DNA of 64,000 nucleotides from Lysinibacillus fusiformis (GTDB lineage Bacteria > Bacillota > Bacilli > Bacillales_A > Planococcaceae): positions 1,736,001-1,800,000 of the forward strand of contig NZ_CP070490.1 in assembly GCF_016925635.1 (NCBI RefSeq), given 5' to 3'. The notes beneath the pieces are model-generated. The model worked only from the letters and a program-made list of their open reading frames with translations. It ran no database searches and had not been told where the DNA came from. Numbering within the stretch: the first letter of the stretch is position 1; each line of letters begins with the position of its first letter. Made by a program: the position numbers and the translations under genes. Below are positions 55,416 through 64,000 of the stretch, in pieces.

Positions 55416-56048
55416 ATGAATACTATACCAAATTTGTTACTACCTTATTCCCTTCATCACGAGAGTAAAAATGCTGTTTGGCAATTAAGTACATTATTTT
55501 TAGAACATATACCGTTTCATCATGAAAGACTAATTTTTTGTTGTATTGGCAGTGATCGTTGTACGGGTGATACACTTGGGCCATTAACTGGTAGTTTCTT
55601 AAAAAAATCTGTTAGCTTTCCTTATGAAATTGTAGGATCCTTAGAAGATCCTTTACATGCTCTAAACCTAGATTCTACAATGCAACAGCTACACAATCAT
55701 ACTACAAAACCATTCATTATTGCGATCGATGCCTGTCTTGGCAGTGAGCAAAATGTTGGTCATATTTCCGTTCAAAGTGGACCGATATTCCCTGGAAAAG
55801 CTGTAAAAAAAGAATTACCCCCAATTGGAGACATTTCCGTGAAAGGAATCGTCAATATTGGAGGCTTTATGGAAATGCTTGTTTTACAAAACACAAGACT
55901 TCATATTTCTTATGCAATGGCTGAAAAGCTTTCAAGAGCATTATTACTGGCTGCTCATCGTTATTCACTAAAAAGTGTAGAAGATAGCCACCATAATACC
56001 AACAATGACGATACCTGGCAGCAAGTTAGCAGCTTTGATCTTGGCTAA
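55416..56048 (+). CDS. yyaC: YyaC-like sporulation protein (DUF1256)
   Basis: 210 residues from the ATG at 55416, behind AAAGTGAG. The family core is CCIGSDRCTGDTLGPLTGS, IVGSLEDPLHALNL and VIAIDACLGSEQNVG, a fold related to the germination protease GPR. In B. subtilis yyaC is linked to sporulation. Its 3' end overlaps the convergent DUF554 gene by 81 nt. The last 25 residues are polar and unlikely to be conserved. Confidence 0.85.
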   Translation: MNTIPNLLLPYSLHHESKNAVWQLSTLFLEHIPFHHERLIFCCIGSDRCTGDTLGPLTGSFLKKSVSFPYEIVGSLEDPLHALNLDSTMQQLHNHTTKPFIIAIDACLGSEQNVGHISVQSGPIFPGKAVKKELPPIGDISVKGIVNIGGFMEMLVLQNTRLHISYAMAEKLSRALLLAAHRYSLKSVEDSHHNTNNDDTWQQVSSFDLG

Positions 56049-56681
56049 GCCTGCAATGTTTAACCCTATTGCCATAATCATAACCCCGCCAACAGCCGTC
56101 ATTTCTGTAATGAACATTTGTAGTGCGGCATCAGGGATAAAGGAACTGATAACACCTGCAAAAAGTGCTATTAATCCTTGATAAACAAAGACAGGTACAG
56201 CGGATAGCAATACACCTATACCTAATGTGGATGCTAGAATTATGGATGTAAATCCATCTATTAATCCTTTTGTAATGAGTACATTATGATCATTACGAAG
56301 ACCACTATCGAGTGCACCGATAACAGCCATTGAGCCAACAACAAAAATTAGGGAAGCAGTAACAAAGCCCTCTGCTATACTAATTTGATTTTGGCCATCC
56401 CGTTTTGTACGAAATAAACTCTCTACCCATTTACCAAGACGATTCATTTGTTTATCTAAATCTAACCACTCACCTATTACTGTACCTACCACTAAACTTA
56501 CTACCAATATAATAAAATTATCACTTTCAAAGCCCATTTTTATCCCTAATAACGTGACGGCTAAACCAATAATAGATAGGACCGTAGACTTCATAGATTC
56601 AGGGATATTTTTAAAAATGCGCCCTACTAATGCTCCTGCTACAATTAACACAGCATTTATCAAAGCTCCTAGTAATACCAC
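55968..56681 (-). CDS. DUF554 family membrane protein
   Basis: 237 residues, GTG start with AGAAGG upstream. Seven or so membrane helices. Begins LLGALINAVLIVAGALVGRI; contains GEWLDLDKQMNRLGKWVE. Family of unknown transport function, commonly placed beside parB in Bacillales. Its last 81 nt are antisense to yyaC. Confidence 0.85.
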   Translation of the reverse strand: MVLLGALINAVLIVAGALVGRIFKNIPESMKSTVLSIIGLAVTLLGIKMGFESDNFIILVVSLVVGTVIGEWLDLDKQMNRLGKWVESLFRTKRDGQNQISIAEGFVTASLIFVVGSMAVIGALDSGLRNDHNVLITKGLIDGFTSIILASTLGIGVLLSAVPVFVYQGLIALFAGVISSFIPDAALQMFITEMTAVGGVMIMAIGLNIAGLAKIKAANLLPGIVIVGIMVAIFYTF

Positions 56682-56706
56682 ACTTAAGCCTTCTTTCTCT
56701 CTAAAA

Positions 56707-56735
56707 AATAGAGAGCGCCTGTTTGCTTGGCGCTC
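56707..56735 (-). terminator. Terminator of the parAB operon
   Basis: Stem agagcgcc / ggcgctct. On the minus strand it is followed by CTATTTTTTAG, 25 nt after parB. Confidence 0.8.
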
Positions 56736-56759
56736 TGATTAAGTTATAGAAATATTATT

Positions 56760-57608
56760 TTATTCTTCCTGTATGTTTAATATTTCCAATATACGTTCTA
56801 AATCATCTTCAGAATAAAATTCAATTTCAATTTTCCCTTTATTATTTGTTTTTTTAATTTGAACATTTGTGCCAAAGTAATCACGTAATTGTGACTCCTT
56901 TGCACTTACAAAGATATCTTTTTTCTTAGGCGGGATTGTTTCACGTGAAACTTCTTCATTTAAGTTTTGCACTAATAATTCAACTTGACGTACATTCAAT
57001 CCTAAACTTATTACCTTATTCGCCACTTCTGATATTCTTCTTTTATTTTTTAAGCCGAGTAAAGCTCGTCCCTGCCCCATCGATAATGTTCCATCATTCA
57101 TCAATTTACGTACATCTTCTGGTAAAGCAAGTAGCCGAACATGATTTGCAATATGTGGTCTACTTTTTCCTAGTCGCTTCGATAACTCTTCCTGTGTTAA
57201 ATGTAAGTTTTCCATTAAACTCTGATAGGCTTCAGCTTCTTCAATTACAGTTAAATCCTCACGTTGGAGGTTTTCTAGAATAGCTAGCTCCATCATTTGT
57301 GCATCTGATAACTCTTTTATAATAACAGGAATAACCTCTAGGCCTGCTAATAGGCACGCTCTGTAACGACGTTCTCCAGCAACAATTTCAAACTTACGTG
57401 CTTTTTTACGCACGGCAATCGGCTGCAAAATCCCATGTTCTTTGATAGAATCTGCTAATTCTTGTAAACTCTCTTCATCGAAAATTTTACGAGGCTGAAA
57501 TGGGTTCGCAACAATTAAATCTAATAGGATTTCTTCCACTTGCCCACTGTGTTCTAAAGACTCTCCTGGAAATAATGCACCAATACCCTTTCCTAGACCT
57601 TTAGCCAT
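56760..57608 (-). CDS. parB: Chromosome-partitioning protein ParB (Spo0J)
   Basis: 282 residues. CTPase domain with NPFQPRKIFDEESLQELADS and the GERRYRACLLAG box (about 75-85), HTH (about 145-180; EELSKRLGKSRPHIANHVRL) and C-terminal dimer domain. It binds parS sites, spreads, and with ParA (Soj) organises the origin and controls initiation. It overlaps parA by 8 nt and carries a parS site inside the gene, as in B. subtilis. Confidence 0.96.
   Translation of the reverse strand: MAKGLGKGIGALFPGESLEHSGQVEEILLDLIVANPFQPRKIFDEESLQELADSIKEHGILQPIAVRKKARKFEIVAGERRYRACLLAGLEVIPVIIKELSDAQMMELAILENLQREDLTVIEEAEAYQSLMENLHLTQEELSKRLGKSRPHIANHVRLLALPEDVRKLMNDGTLSMGQGRALLGLKNKRRISEVANKVISLGLNVRQVELLVQNLNEEVSRETIPPKKKDIFVSAKESQLRDYFGTNVQIKKTNNKGKIEIEFYSEDDLERILEILNIQEE
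56937..56952. promoter_or_regulatory. parS site inside parB
   Basis: tgtttcacgtgaaact matches the 16-bp parS consensus TGTTNCACGTGAAACA except the final base. The location within parB is conserved in Bacillus. Confidence 0.9.
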
Positions 57609-58362
57609 TTTTAATCACTTCCCTCGCCATCTCTAAATAAACTTCTGCACCTCTAGATTTTGCGTCATAAGTGATGATTGGTTGACCATGACTTGGTGCC
57701 TCACTTAATCGCACATTACGAGGAATTATTGTTTTATATACTTTATCTTGGAAATATTTTTTCACTTCATCAATAACTTGCAAGCCTAAATTCGTGCGTG
57801 CATCTAGCATTGTTAATAAAACGCCATCGATGTAAAGCTGTTGATTCAAATGCTTTTGAACGAGGCGAACCGTTGATAATAATTGACTTAACCCTTCCAA
57901 TGCATAATATTCACATTGTACAGGGATAATGAGAGCATCTGAAGCTGTTAAAGCGTTGATTGTTAAAAGCCCTAAAGATGGTGGACAGTCAATAATTATA
58001 TAATCGAAATCTTCTTTCACATTTTGTAGAGCATGTTTTAAACGTACTTCTCTTGAAATAGTCGAAACCAATTCAATTTCTGCGCCTGCAAGTGAAATTG
58101 TTGCGGGCACGATAGATAAATTTTCTACATTGGTTATTTGAATGACATTTTCAACATCTTCATCATCAATGAGCACATCATAAATGCACCCTTGTATTTC
58201 TCCTTTATTAATACCAAGTCCACTTGTTGTATTCCCCTGCGGATCAGTATCAATTAAAAGCACTTTCTTACCTAAGTATGCTAGGCAAGCGCTTAAATTG
58301 ACCGAAGTTGTTGTTTTACCTACGCCACCCTTTTGATTGGCGATTGCTATAATTCTACCCAT
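57601..58362 (-). CDS. parA: Chromosome-partitioning ATPase ParA (Soj)
   Basis: 253 residues. Deviant Walker A IANQKGGVGKTTTSVNL, Walker A' IDTDPQGN and Walker B YIIIDCPPSLG. Binds DNA as an ATP dimer and works with ParB on origin segregation and DnaA control. First gene of the pair. Confidence 0.97.
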   Translation of the reverse strand: MGRIIAIANQKGGVGKTTTSVNLSACLAYLGKKVLLIDTDPQGNTTSGLGINKGEIQGCIYDVLIDDEDVENVIQITNVENLSIVPATISLAGAEIELVSTISREVRLKHALQNVKEDFDYIIIDCPPSLGLLTINALTASDALIIPVQCEYYALEGLSQLLSTVRLVQKHLNQQLYIDGVLLTMLDARTNLGLQVIDEVKKYFQDKVYKTIIPRNVRLSEAPSHGQPIITYDAKSRGAEVYLEMAREVIKNG

Positions 58363-58500
58363 TTAAAAGCACCTGCTTTCATCTATCAAAGTTTACTTTG
58401 ACAAATCATTTGTAAAATCACTATTTAATCCGCTATCTAACTTTCATTCTATCAAAAAAATTGAAGAGAGTTGTATAAAATATTAAGAATATATACAAAA

Positions 58501-58539
58501 AAGGAGATATCTCAATTAATCTTTTGAGATATCTCCCCT
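58501..58539 (-). terminator. Terminator of noc
   Basis: Stem ggagatatctcaa / ttgagatatctcc, then TTTTTTG on the minus strand. Confidence 0.8.
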
Positions 58540-58585
58540 GTACAGTGATGAATTTGATTATAAATTACTTTACTAAAATAATTTA

Positions 58586-59485
58586 TTACACTTTTTTCTT
58601 TTTAGGAATCTTCACTGTAATTTGATAGTATTCTTCTGTATCTTCTTCTTCAGTTTTCACCGTAATCCCACTTTTCGTTACCATCGTTAACGACTGTTTG
58701 ATGGTATTCAAAGCAATACGCACATCTTTACTTATGGCCTTACGTTTCGGCTTAGCTTTCTTTGGGATTGTTTCTTCCTGCTCGTCAGCTACAGGATGTA
58801 ATATGGCCTGGATTTGCTCCTCTAGCTGTCGCACATTCCAATCATTATCCATTGCTAGCTGTAAAATTTCTAATTGCAATGGTTGATCTTTAATAGCAAT
58901 TAATGCACGTGCATGTCGTTCAGATATTTTACGCTTCAAAATAGCCTGCTGTACTTCATCTGGCAGCCTTAATAAACGTAATTTGTTGGCTACAGTGGAT
59001 TGTCCTTTTCCAAGTCTTTGGGCAAGAGCTTCCTGTGTTAGCTCATGAAGCTCTAATAATTTTTGATAGGCTACCGCTTCTTCAATTGCTGTTAACTCCT
59101 CACGCTGCAAGTTCTCTATTAACGCAATAGATGCTGTTTCCTTATCAGTTAAATTACGTACAATAGCAGGGACCTCTGTCCATTGTAGCTTTTTCATCGC
59201 TCGATATCGACGCTCACCAGCGATGATTTCATATTGATTTTCTGATGTTTTACGTACAACAATTGGCTGAATCACACCATGTGTATGAATGGTTCTTGAT
59301 AATTCTTCAATTTTTTCATCATCAAAAATAGTACGTGGCTGAAAACGGTTAGGTACAATTTGATCAATAGGCAACTTTATAACTTCTTCCGCTGCATGAA
59401 CCGCCTCTGCTTGTTCTACTTCATTTTTCACAATAGGCTCTGTTTTACTTCCGCCTCCAAAAAAACGTGAAAAAGGACTTTTCAT
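58586..59485 (-). CDS. noc: Nucleoid occlusion protein Noc
   Basis: 299-residue ParB paralogue. N-terminal amphipathic membrane-binding segment [14 protein letters not shown] typical of Noc. CTPase box [13 protein letters not shown] with [20 protein letters not shown], and a lysine-rich C-terminus. Blocks Z-ring assembly over the nucleoid by bridging DNA to membrane. Separate from parAB, next to rsmG. Confidence 0.95.
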   Translation of the reverse strand: MKSPFSRFFGGGSKTEPIVKNEVEQAEAVHAAEEVIKLPIDQIVPNRFQPRTIFDDEKIEELSRTIHTHGVIQPIVVRKTSENQYEIIAGERRYRAMKKLQWTEVPAIVRNLTDKETASIALIENLQREELTAIEEAVAYQKLLELHELTQEALAQRLGKGQSTVANKLRLLRLPDEVQQAILKRKISERHARALIAIKDQPLQLEILQLAMDNDWNVRQLEEQIQAILHPVADEQEETIPKKAKPKRKAISKDVRIALNTIKQSLTMVTKSGITVKTEEEDTEEYYQITVKIPKKKKV

Positions 59486-59644
59486 CCAAGTGGCACCACC
59501 TTTAAGTAACTATCTTGCTCTGTGTCATTCTATTATTATTTATTATATTTCCTTAAATGTATATAGTTCATAGATGTCTTTTGCGTGAACCATCCATAAC
59601 TAGTATGTATGCTCAAAATAGAAAAAATATTTTCCACTTTGAGA

Positions 59645-59660
59645 AGTTTCACATGAAACA
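59645..59660. promoter_or_regulatory. parS-like site between rsmG and noc
   Basis: agtttcacatgaaaca differs at two positions from TGTTTCACGTGAAACA. Bacillus has a parS near this location. Confidence 0.7.
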
Positions 59661-59664
59661 CTAA

Positions 59665-60381
59665 TTATTGAATTGGTGTTTTATTTGGTACACCTGGCTT
59701 ACGCGGATATTTTTTCGGTGTTCCTTTTATTTTATCAAATATATATAAAATGCGGTCACTTTCTTCAACAGGTAGCTTGAAAGAAAATTCCTCTCTCAGT
59801 TTAACACCTAATGTTGTTAAAGCCTTTTTAGCATCCTTTAATTCTTCTGCCCCGGCTGCGGCTTTTAAAGCAACAAAATGCCCTTCTTGTTTTGCTAAAG
59901 GTACACATAACTCTGATAGAACTGATAAACGAGCTACAGCACGTGCTGTTACCACATCAAATTGTTCACGGTATTTTACATTTTGACCAAACTCTTCTGC
60001 TCGAGCATGTACAAAATGCATATTCTCTAATTGTAACTCATCACTTAAATGATTTAAAAAGGTAATTCTTTTATTTAAGGAGTCGACAATTGTAACATGT
60101 AAATGTGGGAAGCAGATTTTAATGGGGATACTTGGGAAACCAGCTCCAGCTCCAACATCGCAAACAGTTACTACTTTTGAAAAATCAAAATAAAATGAAG
60201 GACTAATTGAATCGAAGAAATGCTTTAAATATACGCCTTCTAAATCTGTAATAGCGGTTAAATTCATCTTTTCATTCCACTCAACAAGTAATTCAAAATA
60301 CTTTTTAAATTGAGCAATCTGCGTATCAGAAAGTTCGATACCTTTCTCTTTCAGAGCCTCAATAAATTGTTGTTCGTTCAT
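59665..60381 (-). CDS. rsmG: 16S rRNA (guanine-527 N7) methyltransferase
   Basis: 238 residues, GidB family. SAM motif [28 protein letters not shown] and [10 protein letters not shown]. Methylates G527 of 16S rRNA; loss gives low-level streptomycin resistance. Position after mnmG is standard. Confidence 0.97.
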   Translation of the reverse strand: MNEQQFIEALKEKGIELSDTQIAQFKKYFELLVEWNEKMNLTAITDLEGVYLKHFFDSISPSFYFDFSKVVTVCDVGAGAGFPSIPIKICFPHLHVTIVDSLNKRITFLNHLSDELQLENMHFVHARAEEFGQNVKYREQFDVVTARAVARLSVLSELCVPLAKQEGHFVALKAAAGAEELKDAKKALTTLGVKLREEFSFKLPVEESDRILYIFDKIKGTPKKYPRKPGVPNKTPIQ

Positions 60382-60446
60382 GTTAAGTCTCCTTTGTTGA
60401 TCTAGCTATACAACTACAATTAATAGTATAGCCCTAAAAATAGGAA

Positions 60447-60472
60447 GCGGGCACAATAGTATGCCCGCCTCT
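60447..60472 (-). terminator. Terminator of mnmG
   Basis: Stem gcgggca / tgcccgc. On the minus strand it is followed by CCTATTTTTAG, 22 nt after mnmG. Confidence 0.65.
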
Positions 60473-60493
60473 TATTTACTTTACTGTTGTTGA

Positions 60494-62386
60494 TCAGCTG
60501 CTTACTTTCGCAATTTTACCTTGTTCAATATAAACAAGAAGAATTGAAATATCAGCTGGATTAACACCAGAAATACGAGAGGCTTGCGCAATAGAAAGTG
60601 GTGTAACTTGTTTTAATTTTTGACGCGCTTCTGTTGCTAATCCTGAAATAGCATCGTAATCAATATTTTCAGGGATTTTTTTATTTTCCATTTTGTGTAG
60701 TTTCTCTACCTGTTGCAACGCTTTTTCGATATATCCTTCATATTTAAGTTGAATTTCAATTTGTTCTTTCACTTCATCCGTCAATTCGATTTCTGCCGGA
60801 ATTAAAGAAGAAATTAACTCATAATGCATTTCAGGGCGTTTTAATAAATCTGCACCACGTATACCGTCTTTTAATTCACTACCACCAACAGAACGAATAA
60901 CAGACTGAGTCGCTTCATTTGGTTTAATAATGACTTCACGAAGACGTGCAATTTCATTTTCAATCAGCTCTTTTTTCTCATTGAAACTTGCATATCGTTC
61001 TTGTGGAATCATCCCCATTTTATAGGCTAACTCTACTAAACGTAGATCTGCATTATCGTGACGTAATAGTAAACGATACTCTGCACGAGATGTTAATAAG
61101 CGATATGGCTCATTTGTTCCTTTAGTCACTAGGTCATCAATCAAAACGCCAATATAAGCATCAGAACGGCTTAAAATTAATTCGTCTTTACCTAGTACAT
61201 TGGCAGCAGCATTCATTCCCGCCATTAAGCCTTGCCCGGCAGCTTCTTCATAGCCTGACGTACCGTTAATTTGACCAGCTGTATATAAGCCTTTGATACG
61301 TTTTGTTTCTAAAGTTGGCCATAATTGTGTTGGCACAATTGAATCGTATTCAATAGCATAACCAGCACGCATCATTTCCGCATTTTCTAAACCAGGTATA
61401 GATTTTAGTAAACGTGTTTGGACATGCTCTGGTAAGCTTGTTGACAAACCTTGAACATATACCTCACGTGTATTACGGCCTTCTGGCTCTAAGAAGATTT
61501 GGTGTCTTGGCTTATCATTAAAACGTACCACTTTATCTTCAATAGATGGGCAATAACGTGGACCTGTCCCTTTAATCATGCCTGAGTACATCGGTGAAAG
61601 ATGTAAATTTTCTTCAATAATTTCATGTGTTTCAGGGCTTGTGTACGTTAACCAGCAAGGTAGCTGATCCATAATGAATTCAGTTGTTTCAAAACTAAAT
61701 GCACGCGGAATGTCATCTCCTGGTTGAATCTCTGTTTTGTCATAATCAATTGTACGGTTATTCACACGCGGTGGTGTACCTGTTTTAAAGCGAACTAGGT
61801 CAAAACCAAGCTCTTTTAAATTATCAGCTAAGCGGATTGACGGTTGCTGATTATTAGGTCCACTTGAATATTTAATATCACCGATAATGATTTCACCACG
61901 TAGGAAAGTACCTGTTGTCACAACGACTGTTTTAGCACGATAAACGGCACCAATTTGTGTAATGACTCCTTTAACTTCTCCATCCTCAATAATCAGCTCT
62001 TCAACCATTCCTTGATGGATTGTTAAGTTTTCCGTATCCTCCAACACACGTTTCATCTCTTGTTGGTATAAAACTTTGTCTGCTTGTGCACGTAATGCAC
62101 GTACTGCAGGACCTTTCCCTGTATTCAACATTCTCATTTGTATATGTGTTTTATCTATCACTTTTCCCATGACGCCACCTAAAGCGTCAATTTCACGTAC
62201 GACAATTCCTTTGGCTGGGCCACCGATAGATGGATTACATGGCATAAATGCAATCATATCTAAATTGATTGTTAGCATTAATGTGTTAGCACCCATTTTA
62301 GCTGCGGCATGTGCAGCTTCAGAACCTGCATGACCTGCGCCAATCACGATAACATCAAACGTGCCTGCCTCATATTTTGTTGGCAT
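60494..62386 (-). CDS. mnmG: tRNA uridine-34 carboxymethylaminomethyl enzyme MnmG
   Basis: 630 residues, GidA. FAD-binding [31 protein letters not shown] and [13 protein letters not shown], with [18 protein letters not shown] and a C-terminal helical domain. Works with MnmE to form cmnm5U34 in tRNA. 27 nt after mnmE on the same strand. Confidence 0.97.
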   Translation of the reverse strand: MPTKYEAGTFDVIVIGAGHAGSEAAHAAAKMGANTLMLTINLDMIAFMPCNPSIGGPAKGIVVREIDALGGVMGKVIDKTHIQMRMLNTGKGPAVRALRAQADKVLYQQEMKRVLEDTENLTIHQGMVEELIIEDGEVKGVITQIGAVYRAKTVVVTTGTFLRGEIIIGDIKYSSGPNNQQPSIRLADNLKELGFDLVRFKTGTPPRVNNRTIDYDKTEIQPGDDIPRAFSFETTEFIMDQLPCWLTYTSPETHEIIEENLHLSPMYSGMIKGTGPRYCPSIEDKVVRFNDKPRHQIFLEPEGRNTREVYVQGLSTSLPEHVQTRLLKSIPGLENAEMMRAGYAIEYDSIVPTQLWPTLETKRIKGLYTAGQINGTSGYEEAAGQGLMAGMNAAANVLGKDELILSRSDAYIGVLIDDLVTKGTNEPYRLLTSRAEYRLLLRHDNADLRLVELAYKMGMIPQERYASFNEKKELIENEIARLREVIIKPNEATQSVIRSVGGSELKDGIRGADLLKRPEMHYELISSLIPAEIELTDEVKEQIEIQLKYEGYIEKALQQVEKLHKMENKKIPENIDYDAISGLATEARQKLKQVTPLSIAQASRISGVNPADISILLVYIEQGKIAKVSS

Positions 62387-62413
62387 GCTCGTACCTTCCT
62401 TTCTTTCTTAAAA

Positions 62414-63799
62414 TTATTTTCCTAAACAGAACTGTGAAAATAGCTGGTTAATTAGGCTTTCTTGTACAGTGTCACCAATGATTTCACCAAGTATTTCCCA
62501 TGTTCTTGTTACATCAATTTGTACCATATCAACTGGTACACCATCCTGTGCAGCTACTATTGCATCTTCAACCGTTGCTTGCGCTTGGTGCAGAAGTGCT
62601 ATATGTCTTGCATTTGAAACATATGTTAAATCGCCCGCTTCGATTTGTCCCTCAAAGAATAACGCAGCAATAGCTTCCTCTAGCTCTATAATACCTTCCT
62701 CTTGTAACAAAGATGTTGTTACAATGCGATGCTCACCAGCTAATTCTTTGACACGTGCCAAATCAATTTTTTGCGGTAAATCTGTTTTATTGACAATGAC
62801 GATGTAATCCATCGCTTCAATTGTTTCGAATAGACGCTCATCCTCAGCAGTTAATTCATCTGCATAGTTTAATACAAACAGAATTAAATCTGCTCCACGA
62901 AGAGCTTCCCGTGAGCGTTCTACACCAATTCGTTCAACAATATCTTCTGTCTCTCGAATACCCGCTGTATCCACTAAACGAAGTGGAACACCACGGACAT
63001 TGACGTACTCTTCTATAATATCACGAGTAGTCCCTGCAATATCTGTCACTATGGCCTTATTTTCTTGTACTAAGCTATTTAATAGTGAAGATTTCCCTAC
63101 ATTCGGACGACCTAAAATAACAGTTGATAATCCCTCACGCAAAATTTTTCCTTGAGAAGATGTTTGTAGAAGTTTACTAATTTCATTTCTTACCCATGTA
63201 CATTTTTCTACTAATACAGGTACTGTCATTTCTTCTACATCATCATACTCTGGATAATCTATATTAACCTCTACTTGTGCTAATGTCTCTAGTAAAGCTT
63301 GGCGCAAATCACCAATAAGTCTCGATAATTTTCCATCCATTTGACCCAAAGCAACGTTCATCGCACGATCTGTTTTAGCTCTTATTAAATCCATAACCGC
63401 TTCAGCCTGTGATAAATCTATGCGTCCATTTAAAAATGCTCGTTTTGTGAATTCGCCAGGCTCAGCTAACCTTGCTCCATTCGTTAAGGCAAGTTGCAAC
63501 ACACGTTTGACTGAAACTAGTCCACCATGACAATTTATTTCAACTACATCCTCACGTGTGAATGTTTTTGGTCCGCGCATCAGCGATAGCATTACTTCCT
63601 CTACTACCTCATTAGTTTTAGGATCAACTAAATGCCCATAATGAATAGTGTGCGAATCTTTCGTTGTTAAACTTTTTCCCCCGGGTGATTTGAATATTTT
63701 ATCTGCAATCGTCACTGCCTCGTCCCCACTTAAACGAACGATGGCTATGGCACCTTCACCCATCGGTGTGGATATCGCAGCAATTGTATCGAACTCCAT
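62414..63799 (-). CDS. mnmE: tRNA-modification GTPase MnmE
   Basis: 461 residues. N-terminal folate-binding domain ([20 protein letters not shown]), helical domain interrupted by a G domain (about 220-380) with [30 protein letters not shown] and VNKTDL, and the C-terminal FCLGK with the essential cysteine. Partner of MnmG. Confidence 0.97.
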   Translation of the reverse strand: MEFDTIAAISTPMGEGAIAIVRLSGDEAVTIADKIFKSPGGKSLTTKDSHTIHYGHLVDPKTNEVVEEVMLSLMRGPKTFTREDVVEINCHGGLVSVKRVLQLALTNGARLAEPGEFTKRAFLNGRIDLSQAEAVMDLIRAKTDRAMNVALGQMDGKLSRLIGDLRQALLETLAQVEVNIDYPEYDDVEEMTVPVLVEKCTWVRNEISKLLQTSSQGKILREGLSTVILGRPNVGKSSLLNSLVQENKAIVTDIAGTTRDIIEEYVNVRGVPLRLVDTAGIRETEDIVERIGVERSREALRGADLILFVLNYADELTAEDERLFETIEAMDYIVIVNKTDLPQKIDLARVKELAGEHRIVTTSLLQEEGIIELEEAIAALFFEGQIEAGDLTYVSNARHIALLHQAQATVEDAIVAAQDGVPVDMVQIDVTRTWEILGEIIGDTVQESLINQLFSQFCLGK

Positions 63800-63817
63800 T
63801 TAATGACCTCCTCGACG

Positions 63818-63835
63818 TTATCCACATGTGGATAA
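63818..63835. promoter_or_regulatory. Back-to-back DnaA boxes upstream of mnmE
   Basis: TTATCCACATGTGGATAA consists of two perfect boxes in inverted orientation with no gap, 18 nt before mnmE. Confidence 0.7.
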
Positions 63836-63912
63836 TCAAAACCGACCAATACTTACTAACACCTTAGACTAACATATTTTCAGCAAAATCTAAAGTAAGG
63901 ATGATTTCCAAA

Positions 63913-63921
63913 TGTGGATAA
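63913..63921 (-). promoter_or_regulatory. Single DnaA box near the right edge
   Basis: TGTGGATAA, perfect on the minus strand. With the inverted pair at 63818-63835 it makes three perfect boxes in about 100 bp. The last 200 bp show no gene. jag, rpmH and dnaA are expected just beyond. Confidence 0.6.
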
Positions 63922-64000
63922 AATCAATTTTTTCGCTAATCCTATTTTCGACAAACTTTGCTATTTTTCATTAAAAAAGGTCATTTTATCTCGAAGATAA

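Noticed and set aside
62076..62333. Long frames antisense to core genes (for example inside mnmG, gdpP, dnaC and rplI)
   Set aside because: They are shadows of the conserved genes on the other strand, without ribosome sites or recognisable protein features.
1..64000. CRISPR arrays, tRNA and rRNA genes
   Set aside because: No regularly spaced repeat series, tRNA cloverleaf or rRNA segment was noticed on reading both strands. A covariance search was not possible.

Overview
The window is AT-rich Firmicute DNA from the origin-proximal arm of a Bacillales chromosome. From 32.5 kb to the end, nearly every gene is on the minus strand, in the order mnmE, mnmG, rsmG, noc, parA, parB, DUF554 family, mscS-like, DUF951, ychF, rpsF, ssb, rpsR, yybS-like, gdpP, rplI, dnaC, purA, walR, walK, walH, walI, walJ, htrA, rlmH. 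This order, two parS-like sites and DnaA boxes at the right edge place oriC just beyond base 64000. Gene content and protein style suggest Lysinibacillus or a close relative in the Planococcaceae. That identification is inference.

Layout. 1-6.5 kb: a cut-off 7TM signalling gene, a BRCT protein, an ECF sigma factor with its DUF4179 partner, a cyclophilin lipoprotein, a membrane-anchored LRR protein and a tRNA-dihydrouridine synthase. 6.5-8.8 kb: dispersed GC-richer repeats, one of them split by a complete IS4-family element with 17-bp inverted ends and an 8-bp target duplication. 8.8-14.8 kb: a double TerD-domain protein, an MFS transporter and a queuosine cluster (queF; queC-queD-queE and a Vut_1 transporter). 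Each queuosine unit is headed by its own preQ1-I riboswitch and terminator. 14.8-18.8 kb: a sparse stretch with a TetR regulator and an acyltransferase.

18.82-32.51 kb is the most interesting part: a 13.7-kb cassette inserted at the 3' end of rlmH, the site used by staphylococcal cassette chromosomes (SCC). A 32-bp direct repeat (28 of 32 identical) containing the rlmH end with core TATCATAA bounds it. Inside are a large serine recombinase (Ccr-like), a DUF927 Cch-like AAA+ helicase, DUF1643, RadC-like and a possible SAUGI-like gene, the set that accompanies ccr in SCC. It also carries a tyrosine recombinase, two very small membrane ORFs and a possible origin. Its flanks carry defence genes: a frameshifted mrr with a divergent HTH gene at the left end, and an HNH/D12-methylase restriction-modification pair plus a DUF262 (GmrSD-like) protein at the right end.

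The core right half holds essential functions: cell-wall stress control (WalRKHIJ, an M23 endopeptidase, HtrA), replication and c-di-AMP turnover (DnaC, Ssb, GdpP), chromosome segregation and division-site control (ParAB, Noc) and tRNA/rRNA modification (MnmE, MnmG, RsmG, RlmH). A DnaA-box cluster lies just upstream of rlmH, next to the cassette. No tRNA, rRNA or CRISPR array was seen.
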